Part shown: positions 52,561 to 64,000 of the stretch, piece after piece
Numbering within the stretch: position 1 is the first letter of the stretch
Layout of the letters: every line of letters starts with the position of its first letter
Origin: Eledone cirrhosa
Taxonomy: Eukaryota > Mollusca > Cephalopoda > Octopoda > Eledonidae
Direction: 5' to 3'
Length of the DNA stretch: 64,000 nt
NCBI GenBank assembly: GCA_964016885.1
Contig: OZ024743.1
Coordinates: 176,310,574 to 176,374,573 of the forward strand
Translations under genes and position numbers: made by a program
The notes under the pieces: model-generated
What the model was told of the DNA's origin: nothing
Databases searched by the model: none
The model's input: the letters and a program-made list of their open reading frames with translations, nothing else

Positions 52561-55500
52561 TACTTACTACCTCTCTCTCTAACTCTTACCTCACCCTCTA
52601 TATTACTTACTACCTCTCTCTCTCTCTAACTCTTACCTCACCCTCTATATTACTTACTACCTCTCTCTCTAACTCTTACCTCACTCTTTATATTACTTAC
52701 TACCTCTCTCTCTCTAACTGTTACCGCACCCTCTATATTACTTACTAACTCTCTCTCTAACTCTTACCTCACCTTCTATATTACTTACTACATCTCTCTC
52801 TCTCTAACTGTTACCTCACCCTCTATATTACTTACTACCTCTCTCTCTCTCTAACTCTCACCTCACCCTCTATATTACTTACTACCTCTATCTCTCTCTA
52901 ACTCTTACCCCACCCTCTATATTACTTACTACCTCTCTCTCTCTCTCTAACTGTTACCTCACCCTCTATATTACTTACTACCTCTCTCTCTCTAACTGTT
53001 ACCTCACCTTCTATATTACTTTCTACCTCTCTCTCTAGCTGTTACCTCACCCTCTATATTACTTACTACCTCTCTCTCTAACTCTTACCTCACCTTCTAT
53101 ATTACTTACTACCTCTCTCTCTCTCTCTAACTGTTACCGCACCCTCTATATTCCTTACTAACTCTCTCTCTAACTCTTACCTCACCTTCTATATTACTTA
53201 CTACCTCTCTCTCTCTCTCTAACTGTTACCTCACCCTCTATATTACTTACTACCTCTCTCTCTCGCTCTAACTCTTACCTCACCCTCTATATTACTTACT
53301 ACCTCTCTCTCTCTAACTGTTACCGCATCCTCTATATTACTTACTACCTCTCTCTCTAACTCTTACCTCACCTTCTATATTACTTACTACCTCTCTCTCT
53401 CTCTCTAACTGTTACCTCACCCTCTATATTACTTACTACCTCTCTCTCTCTCTAACTCTTACCTCACCCTCTATATTACTTACTACCTCTATCTCTCTCT
53501 AACACTTACCCCACCCTCTATATTACTTACTACCCCTCTCTCTCTCTCTAACTGTTACCTCACCCTCTATATTACTTACTACCTCTCTCTCTAACTCTTA
53601 CCTCAACTTCTATATTACTTACTACCTCTCTCTCTCTCTCTCTAACTGTTACCTCACCCTCTATATTAATTACTACCTCTCTCTCTCGCCCTAACTCCTA
53701 CCTCACCCTCTATATTACTTACTACCTCTCTCTCTAACTCTTACCTCACCCTCTATATTACTTACTACCTCTCTCTCTAACTCCTACCTCACCCTCTATA
53801 TTACTTACTACCTCTCTCTCTAACTCTTACCTCACCCTCTATATTACTTACTACCTCTCTCTCTCTCTAACTCTTACCTCACCCTCTATATTACTTACTA
53901 CCTCTCTCTCTAACTGTTACCTCACCCTCTATATTATTTACTACCTCTCTCTCTCTCTAACTGTTACCTCGCCCTCTATATTACGAACTACATCTCTCTC
54001 TCTAACTTTTACCTCACCCTCTATATTACTTACTACCTCTATCTCTTTCTAACTCTTACCCCACCCTCTATATTACTTACTACCTCTCTCTCTCTCTAAC
54101 TGTTACCTCACCCTCTATATTACTTACTATCTCTCTCTCTCTAACTGTTACCTCACCTTCTATAATACTTTCTACCTCTCTCTCTCTAACTGTTACCTCA
54201 CCCTCTATATTACTTACTACCTCTCTCTCTAACTCTTACCTCACTCTCTATATTACTTACTACCTCTCTCTCTATAACTGTTACCGCACCCTCTATATTA
54301 CTTACTAACTCTCTCTCTAACTCTTACCTCACCCTCTATATTACTTACTACCTCTCTCTCTAACAGTTACCTCACACTCTATATTACTTATTACCTCTGC
54401 CTCTCTAACTCTTACCTTACCCTCTATATTACTTACTACCGCTCTCTCTCTCTAACTGTTACCTCACCCTCTATATTACTTACTACCTCTCTCTCTCTCT
54501 TACTGTTACCTCACCCTCTATATTACTTACTACCTCTCTCTAACTCTTACCTCACCTTCTATATTACTTACTACCTCTCTCTCTCTAACTCTTACCTCAC
54601 CCTTTATATTACTTACTACCTCTCTCTCTAACTCTTACCTCACCTTCTATATTACTTACTACCTCTCTCTCTCACTCTAACTGTTACCTCACCCTCTATA
54701 TTACTTACTACCTCTCTCTCTCGCTCTAACTCTTACCTCACCCTCTATATTACTTACTACCTCTCTCTCTAACTGTTACCTCACCCTCTATATTACTTAC
54801 TACCTCTCTCTCTAACTGTTACCTCACCCTCTATATTACTTACTACCTCTCTCTCTCTCTAACTCTTACCTCACCCTCTATATTACTTACTACCTCTCTC
54901 TCTCTCTAACTCTTACCTCACCCTCTATATTACTTACTACCTCTCTCTCTCTAACTTTTCCCTCACCCTCTATATTACTTTCTACCTCTCTCTCTATCTG
55001 TTACCTCACTCTCTATATTACTTACTACCTCTCTCTCTAACTCTTACCTCACCTTCTATATTACTTACTACCTCTCTCTCTCTCTAACTGTTACCGCACC
55101 CTCTATATTACTTACTAACTCTCTCTGTAACTCTTACCTCACCTTCTATATTACTTACTACCTCTCTCTCTCTCTAACTGTTACCTCACCCTCTATATTA
55201 CTTACTACCTCTCTCTCTCTCTAACTCTTACCTCACCCTCTATATTACTTACTACCTCTCTTTCTCTCTAACTCTTACCTCACCCTCTATATTACTTACT
55301 ACCTCTCTCTCTCTCTAACTCTTACCTCGCCCTCTATATTACTTACTACCTCTCTCTCTAACTCTTACCTCAGCCTCTGTATTACTTACTACCTCTATCT
55401 CTCTCTAACTCTTACCCCACCCTCTATATTACTTACTACCTCTCTCTCTCTCTCTAACTGTTACCTCACCCTCTATATTACTTACTATCTCTCTCTCTCT

Positions 55501-56629
55501 AACTGTTACCTCACCTTCTATAATACTTTCTACCTCTCTCTCTCTAACTGTTACCTCACCCTCTATATTACTTACTACCTCTCTCTCTCTCTAACTCTTA
55601 CCTCACCCTCTATATTACTTACTACCTCTCTCTCTCTCTAATTCTTACCTCACCCTCTATATTACTTACTACCTCTCTTTCTCTCTAACTCTTACCTCAC
55701 CCTCTATATTACTTACTACCTCTCTCTCTCTCTAACTCTTACCTCGCCCTCTATATTACTTACTACCTCTCTCTCTAACTCTTACGTCACCCTCTATATT
55801 ACTTACTACATCTCTCTCTCTCTAACTGTTACCTCACCCTTTATATTACTTACTACCTCTCTCTCGCTCTAACTGTTACCTCACCCTCTACATTACTTAC
55901 TACCTCTCTCTCTAACTGTTACCCCACTCTCTATATTACTTATTACCTCTCTCTCTTTCTCTAACTCTTACCTCACCCTCTATATTACTTACTACCTCTC
56001 ACTCCCTCTAACTGTTACCTCACCCTCGATATTACTTACTACCTCTCTCTCTCTCTAACTCTTACCCCACCCTCTATATTACTTACTACCTCTCTCTCTC
56101 TAACTTTCACCTCACCCTCTATATTACTTTCTACCTCTCTCTCTAGCTATTACCTCACCCTCTATATTACATACTAACTCTCTCTCTAACTCTTACCTCA
56201 CCTTCTATATTACTTACTACCTCTCTCTCTCTCTAACTGTTACCTCACCCTCTATATTACTTACTACCTCTCTCTCTCGCTCTATCTCTTACCTCACCCT
56301 CTATATTACTTACTACCTCTCTCTCTAACTCTTACCTCACCCTCTATATTACTTACTACCTCTCTCTCTAACTCCTACCAAACCCTCTATATTACTTACT
56401 ACCTCTCTCTATAACTCTTACCTCACCCTCTATATTACTTACTACCTCTCTCTCTCTCTAACTCTTTCCTCACCCTCTATATTACTTACTACCTCTCACT
56501 CTAACTGTTACCTCACCCTCTATATTATTTACTACCTCTCTCTCTCTCTAACTGTTACCTCGCCCTCTATATTACGAAATACATCTCTCTCTCTAACTGT
56601 TACCTCACCCTCTATATTACTTACTACCT

Positions 56630-59600
56630 CTCTCTCTCTCTAACTCTTACCTCACCCTCTATATTACTTACTACCTCTCTCTCTAACTCTTACCTCACCT
56701 TCTATATTACTTACTACCTCTCTCTCTAACCGTTACCTCACCCTCTATATTACTTACTACCTCTCTCTCTAACTGTTACCTCACCCTCTATATTACTTAC
56801 TACCTCTCTCTCTCTCTAACTCTTACCTCACCCTATATATTACTTACTACCTCTATCTCTCTCTAACTCTTACCCCACCCTCTATATTACTTACTACCTC
56901 TCTCTCTCTCTCTAACTGTTACCTCACCCTCTATATTACTTACTATCTCTCTCTCTCTAACTGTTACCTCACATTCTATAATACTTTCTACCTCTCTCTC
57001 TCTAACTGTTACCTCACCCTCTATATTACTTACTACCTCTCTCTCTAACTCTTACCTCACCTTCTATATTACTTAATACCTCTCTCTCTCTCTCTAACTG
57101 TTACCTCACCCTCTATATTACTTACTACCTCTCTCTCTGGCTCTAACTCTTACCTCACCCTCTATATTACTTACTACCTCTCTCTCTAACCGTTAGCTCA
57201 CCCTCTATATTACTTACTACCTCTCTCTCTAACTGTTACCACACCCTCTATATTACTTACTACCTCTCTCTCTCTCTAACTCTTACCTCACCCTCTTTAT
57301 TACTTAGTACCTCTATCTCTCTCTAACTCTTACCCCACCCTCTATATTACTTACTACCCCTCTCTCTCTCTCTAACTGTTACCTCACCCTCTATATTACT
57401 TACTACCTCTCTCTCTCTAACTTTTACCTCACCCTCTATATTACTTTCTACCTCTCTCTCTAGCTGTTACCTCACCCTCTATATTACTTACTACCTCTCT
57501 CTCTCTCTAACTGTTACCGCACCCTCTATATTACTTACTAACTCTCTCTCTAACTCTTACCTCACCTTCTATATTACTTACTACCTCTCTCTCTCTCTCT
57601 AACTGTTACCTCACCCTCTATATTACTTACTAACTCTCTCTCTCGCTCTAACTCTTACTTCACCCTCTATATTACTTACTACCTCTCTTTCTAACTCTTA
57701 CCTCACCCTCTATATTACTTACTACCTCTCTCTCTAACTCCTACCTCACCCTCTATATTACTTACTACCTCTCTCTCTAACACTTACCTCACCCTCTATA
57801 TTACTTACTACCCCTCTCTCTCTCTAACTCTTACCTCACCCTCTATATTACTTTCTACCTCTCTCTCTAACTGTTACCTCACCCTCTATATTATTTACAA
57901 CCTCTCTCTCTCTCTAACTGTTACCTCGCCCTCTATATTACGAACTACATCTCTCTCTCTCTAACTGTTACCTCACCCTCTATATTACTTACTACCTCTC
58001 TCTCTCTCTAACTCTTACCTCACCCTCTATATTACTTACTACCTCTCTCTCTAACTCTTACCTCACCCTCTATATTACTTACTACCTCTCTCTCTAACCG
58101 TTACCTCACCCTCTATATTACTTACTACCTCTCTCTCTAACTGTTACCTCACCCTCTATATCACTTACTACCTCTCTCTCTCTCTAACTCTTACCTCACC
58201 CTCTATATTACTTACTACCTCTATCTCTCTCTAACTCTTACCCCACCCTCTATATTACTTACTACCTCTCTCTCTCTCTCTAACTGTTACCTCACCCTCT
58301 ATATTACTTACTATCTCTCTCTCTCTAACTGTTACCTCACCTTCTATAATACTTTCTACCTCTCTCTCTCTAACTGTTACCTCACCCTCTATATTACTTA
58401 CTACCTCTCTCTCTAACTCTTACCTCACTCTCTATATTACTTACTACCTCTCTCTCTCTAACTGTTACCGCACCCTCTATATTACTTACTAACTCTCTCT
58501 CTAACTCTTACCTCACCCTCTATATTACTTACTACCTCTAACTCTAACAGTTACCTCACACTCTATATTACTTCTTACCTCTGCCTCTCTAACTCTTACC
58601 TTACCCTCTATATTACTTACTACCGCTCTCTCTCTCTAACTGTTACCTCACCCTCTATATTACTTACTGCCTCTCTCTCTCTAACTCTTACCTCACCCTC
58701 TATATTACTTACTACCTCTCTCTCTAACACTTACCTTACCCTCTATATTACTTACTACCGCTCTCTCTCTCTAACTGTTACCTCACCCTCTATATTACTT
58801 GCTACCTCTCTCTCTCTCTAACTGTTACCTCACCCTCTATATTACTTAGTACCTCTCTCTCTAACTCTTACCTCACCCTCTATATTACTTACTACCTCTC
58901 TCTCTCTAACTCTTACCTCACCCTCTATATTACTTACTACCCCTCTCTCTCTCTAACTGTTACCTCACACTCTATATTACTTACTACCTCTCTCTCTCTC
59001 TAACTCTTACCTCACCCTCTATATTACTTACTACCTCTCTCTCTACCTCTTACCTCACCCTCTATATTCTTTACTACCTCTCTCTCTAACTCTTACCTCA
59101 CCCTCTATATTACTTACTACCTCTCTCTCTAACTGTTACCTCACCCTCTATATCACTTACTACCTCTCTCTCTAACTCTTCCCTCATCCTCTATATTACT
59201 TACTACCTCTCTCTCTCTAACTCTTACCTCACCCTCTATATTACTGACTACCCCTCTCTCTCTCTCTCTCTCTCTAACTCTTACCTCACCCTCTATATTA
59301 CTTACTACCTCTCTTTCTCTCTCTCTAACTGTTACCTCACCCTCTATATTACTTACTACCTCTCTCTCTCTCTAACTCTTACCTCACCCTCTATATTACT
59401 TACTACCTCTCTCTCTCTCTAACTCTTACCTCACCCTCTAAATTACTTACTACCTCTCTCTCTAACTGTTACCTCACCCTCTATATTACTTACTACCTCT
59501 CTCTCTCTCTAACTCTTACCTCACCCTCTATATTACGAACTACCTCTCTCTCTCTAACTGTTACCTCACCCTCTATATTACTTACTACCTCTCTCTCTCT

Positions 59601-62600
59601 AAAACTCTTACCTCACCCTCTATATTACTTACTACCTCTCTCTCTAACTCTTACCTCACCCTCTATATTACTTACTACCTCTCTCTCTCTCACTCTTACC
59701 TCACCCTCTATATTATTTACTACCTCTCTCTCTCTCTAACTCTTACCTCACCCTCTATATTACTTACTACCTCTCTCTCTCTCTAACTCTTACCTCACCC
59801 TCTATATTACTTACTACCTCTCTCTCTAACTCTTACCTTACCTTCTATATTACTTACTACCTCTCTCTCTAACCGTTACCTCACCCTCTATATTACTTAC
59901 TACCTCTCTCTCTAACTGTTACCTCACCCTCTATATTACTTACTACCTCTCTCTCTCTCTAACTCTTACCTCACCCTATATATTACTTACTACCTCTATC
60001 TCTCTCTAACTCTTACCCCACCCTCTATATTACTTACTACCTCTCTCTCTCTCTCTAACTGTTACCTCACCCTCTATATTACTTACTATCTCTCTCTCTC
60101 TAACTGTTACCTCACATTCTATAATACTTTCTACCTCTCTCTCTCTAACTGTTACCTCACCCTCTATATTACTTACTACCTCTCTCTCTAACTCTTACCT
60201 CACCTTCTATATTACTTAATACCTCTCTCTCTCTCTCTAACTGTTACCTCACCCTCTATATTACTTACTACCTCTCTCTCTGGCTCTAACTCTTACCTCA
60301 CCCTCTATATTACTTACTACCTCTCTCTCTAACCGTTAGCTCACCCTCTATATTACTTACTACCTCTCTCTCTAACTGTTACCACACCCTCTATATTACT
60401 TACTACCTCTCTCTCTCTCTAACTCTTACCTCACCCTCTTTATTACTTAGTACCTCTATCTCTCTCTAACTCTTACCCCACCCTCTATATTACTTACTAC
60501 CCCTCTCTCTCTCTCTAACTGTTACCTCACCCTCTATATTACTTACTACCTCTCTCTCTCTAACTTTTACTTCACCCTCTATATTACTTTCTACCTCTCT
60601 CTCTAGCTGTTACCTCACCCTCTATATTACTTACTACCTCTCTCTCTCTCTAACTGTTACCGCACCCTCTATATTACTTACTAACTCTCTCTCTAACTCT
60701 TACCTCACCTTCTATATTACTTACTACCTCTCTCTCTCTCTCTAACTGTTACCTCACCCTCTATATTACTTACTAACTCTCTCTCTCGCTCTAACTCTTA
60801 CTTCACCCTCTATATTACTTACTACCTCTCTCTCTAACTCTTACCTCACCCTCTATATTACTTACTACCTCTCTCTCTAACTCCTACCTCACCCTCTATA
60901 TTACTTACTACCTCTCTCTCTAACACTTACCTCACCCTCTATATTACTTACTACCCCTCTCTCTCTCTAACTCTTACCTCACCCTCTATATTACTTTCTA
61001 CCTCTCTCTCTAACTGTTACCTCACCCTCTATATTATTTACAACCTCTCTCTCTCTCTAACTGTTACCTCGCCCTCTATATTACGAACTACATCTCTCTC
61101 TCTCTAACTGTTACCTCACCCTCTATATTACTTACTACCTCTCTCTCTCTCTAACTCTTACCTCACCCTCTATATTACTTACTACCTCTCTCTCTAACTC
61201 TTACCTCACCCTCTATATTACTTACTACCTCTCTCTCTAACCGTTACCTCACCCTCTATATTACTTACTACCTCTCTCTCTAACTGTTACCTCACCCTCT
61301 ATATCACTTACTACCTCTCTCTCTCTCTAACTCTTACCTCACCCTCTATATTACTTACTACCTCTATCTCTCTCTAACTCTTACCCCACCCTCTATATTA
61401 CTTACTACCTCTCTCTCTCTCTCTAACTGTTACCTCACCCTCTATATTACTTACTATCTCTCTCTCTCTAACTGTTACCTCACCTTCTATAATACTTTCT
61501 ACCTCTCTCTCTCTAACTGTTACCTCACCCTCTATATTACTTACTACCTCTCTCTCTAACTCTTACCTCACTCTCTATATTACTTACTACCTCTCTCTCT
61601 CTAACTGTTACCGCACCCTCTATATTACTTACTAACTCTCTCTCTAACTCTTACCTCACCCTCTATATTACTTACTACCTCTAACTCTAACAGTTACCTC
61701 ACACTCTATATTACTTCTTACCTCTGCCTCTCTAACTCTTACCTTACCCTCTATATTACTTACTACCGCTCTCTCTCTCTAACTGTTACCTCACCCTCTA
61801 TATTACTTACTGCCTCTCTCTCTCTAACTCTTACCTCACCCTCTATATTACTTACTACCTCTCTCTCTAACACTTACCTTACCCTCTATATTACTTACAA
61901 CCGCTCTCTCTCTCTAACTGTTACCTCACCCTCTATATTACTTGCTACCTCTCTCTCTCTCTAACTGTTACCTCACCCTCTATATTACTTAGTACCTCTC
62001 TCTCTAACTCTTACCTCACCCTCTATATTACTTACTACCTCTCTCTCTCTAACTCTTACCTCACCCTCTATATTACTTACTACCCCTCTCTCTCTCTAAC
62101 TGTTACCTCACACTCTATATTACTTACTACCTCTCTCTCTCTCTAACTCTTACCTCACCCTCTATATTACTTACTACCTCTCTCTCTACCTCTTACCTCA
62201 CCCTCTATATTCTTTACTACCTCTCTCTCTAACTCTTACCTCACCCTCTATATTACTTACTACCTCTCTCTCTAACTGTTACCTCACCCTCTATATCACT
62301 TACTACCTCTCTCTCTAACTCTTCCCTCATCCTCTATATTACTTACTACCTCTCTCTCTCTAACTCTTACCTCACCCTCTATATTACTGACTACCCCTCT
62401 CTCTCTCTCTCTCTCTCTCTAACTCTTACCTCACCCTCTATATTACTTACTACCTCTCTTTCTCTCTCTCTAACTGTTACCTCACCCTCTATATTACTTA
62501 CTACCTCTCTCTCTCTCTAACTCTTACCTCACCCTCTATATTACTTACTACCTCACTCTCTCTCTAACTCTTACCTCACCCTCTATATTACGAACTACCT

Positions 62601-64000
62601 CTCTTTCTCTAACTGTTACCTCACCCTCTATATTACGAACTACCTCTCTCTCTCTAAAACTCTTACCTCACCCTCTATATTACTTACTACCTCTCTCTCT
62701 AACTCTTACCTCACCCTCTATATTACTTACTACCTCTCTCTCTCTCACTCTTACCTCACCCTCTATATTATTTACTACCTCTCTCTCTCTCTAACTCTTA
62801 CCTCACCCTCTATATTACTTACTACCTCTCTCTCTCTCTAACTCTTACCTCACCCTCTATATTACTTACTACCTCTCTCTCTAACTCTTACCTCACCTTC
62901 TACATTACTTACTACCTCTCTCTCTAACCGTTACCTCACCCTCTATATTACTTACTACCTCTCTCTCTAACTGTTACCTCACCCTCTATATTACTTACTA
63001 CCTCTCTCTCTCTCTAACTCTTACCTCACCCTATATATTACTTACTACCTCTATCTCTCTCTAACTCTTACCCCACCCTCTATATTACTTACTACCTCTC
63101 TCTCTCTCTCTAACTGTTACCTCACCCTCTATATTACTTACTATCTCTCTCTCTCTAACTGTTACCTCACATTCTATAATACTTTCTACCTCTCTCTCTC
63201 TAACTGTTACCTCACCCTCTATATTACTTACTACCTCTCTCTCTAACTCTTAACTCACCTTCTATATTACTTAATACCTCTCTCTCTCTCTCTAACTGTT
63301 ACCTCACCCTCTATATTACTTACTACCTCTCTCTCTGGCTCTAACTCTTACCTCACCCTCTATATTACTTACTACCTCTCTCTCTAACCGTTAGCTCACC
63401 CTCTATATTACTTACTACCTCTCTCTCTAACTGTTACCACACCCTCTATATTACTTACTACCTCTCTCTCTCTCTAACTCTTACCTCACCCTCTTTATTA
63501 CTTAGTACCTCTATCTCTCTCTAACTCTTACCCCACCCTCTATATTACTTACTACCCCTCTCTCTCTCTCTAACTGTTACCTCACCCTCTATATTACTTA
63601 CTACCTCTCTCTCTCTAACTTTTACTTCACCCTCTATATTACTTTCTACCTCTCTCTCTAGCTGTTACCTCACCCTCTATATTACTTACTACCTCTCTCT
63701 CTCTCTAACTGTTACCGCACCCTCTATATTACTTACTAACTCTCTCTCTAACTCTTACCTCACCTTCTATATTACTTACTACCTCTCTCTCTCTCTCTAA
63801 CTGTTACCTCACCCTCTATATTACTTACTAACTCTCTCTCTCGCTCTAACTCTTACTTCACCCTCTATATTACTTACTACCTCTCTCTCTAACTCTTACC
63901 TCACCCTCTATATTACTTACTACCTCTCTCTCTAACTCCTACCTCACCCTCTATATTACTTACTACCTCTCTCTCTAACACTTACCTCACCCTCTATATT
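56630..64000 (+). repeat. 3.14-kb higher-order repeat, two copies plus a partial third
   Basis: Copies start at about 56630, 59773 and 62828, and the third leaves the window. Markers at 3,143-bp spacing are CTTCTTACCTCTGCC at 58571/61714, TTACTGACTACCCC at 59241/62384 and AACCGTT at 56728/59871. The second copy lacks two units (88 bp) near 62550, so the second-to-third spacing is 3,055 bp (ACATTCTATAATAC at 60114/63169). Copies look almost identical otherwise, so this is probably the most recent amplification in the window. Confidence 0.9.

Larger units (their letters stand above)
12272..64000 (+). repeat. 43-bp minisatellite array, right block (open at the window edge)
   Basis: The same unit as at 3998-6580 runs for 51.7 kb without any visible interruption and leaves the window in mid-unit. 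Counted on the consensus unit, the + strand has 17 T, 16 C, 9 A and 1 G. The unit length is not a multiple of three, so open frames reach only about 70-95 codons before TAA in TAACTG falls in frame. All of these frames (for example 16979-17218 and 40205-40486) are artefacts. Sub-regions differ in variant content: TTACTGACC units at 12.3-20 kb, ACATTACTTACAACC and CAAGCTC units at 21.5-28 kb, TTACCGCACC and ACCGCTCTC units from 29 kb, and TTACGAACTACATC plus CTTCTATAATACTTTC units mainly from 41 kb. This patchwork reflects local amplification. Confidence 0.97.

Noticed and set aside
12272..64000. CRISPR-like array
   Set aside because: The units are directly adjacent variants of each other with no unique spacers, and the context is eukaryotic.
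13590..64000. Higher-order duplications as assembly artefacts
   Set aside because: Copies differ by real substitutions and unit gains or losses, which argues against simple duplicate assembly. Only spanning long reads can settle it, so the duplications are kept as findings.

Overview
The window looks like animal nuclear DNA, most likely from a coleoid cephalopod such as an octopus. The evidence is three copies or fragments of tRNA-headed SINEs whose body and tail match the type I know from cephalopods, a decayed CR1/L2-like LINE, Tc1/mariner- and pogo-like transposon ends, foldback elements, and long (TA)n, (CA)n, (TATG)n and (CT)n microsatellites. The species is inferred, not proven. I find no intact host gene, no rRNA and no functional tRNA. 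The only protein-coding traces are one small unrecognised ORF (8707-9078) and the 3' end of a dead LINE ORF (about 9463-9894).

Layout. 1-2098: AT-rich DNA with a 37-bp tandem duplication carrying NRF1-type palindromes, a (TA)n-centred foldback (705-813) and a tRNA-derived SINE (1182-1568). 2099-3945: a chain of different simple repeats (TA/CA, TATG, GA/TG, polypyrimidine with a C-run, then a degenerate TG-rich minisatellite). 3998-6580: first block of a minisatellite with a basic 43-bp unit. 6581-12271: a 5,691-bp insertion holding a terminal hairpin, transposon ends, two SINE copies, the LINE fossil and a 955-bp element with 211-bp inverted arms. 12272-64000: the same minisatellite resumes at the next base of the unit and runs, uninterrupted and in one orientation, to the right edge.

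The main feature is the minisatellite: at least 54.3 kb in the window, roughly 1,200 units by length (not counted). All units face the same way, and the + strand has almost no G. It is built from nested higher-order repeats, with several independent tandem duplications of about 0.26, 1.6, 2.0, 3.1, 3.2 and 3.4 kb, each recognisable by private unit variants.

The second feature is the insertion that splits the array. Uninterrupted paralogous units at 4558-4730 and 6397-6480 act as empty sites. They show a clean insertion with no target-site duplication between A and T (or, one base over, between T and T). The insert begins TC and ends CTAG. That matches the Helitron (or Helentron) rolling-circle signature, although no Rep/helicase gene is visible and the usual 3' hairpin is not obvious.
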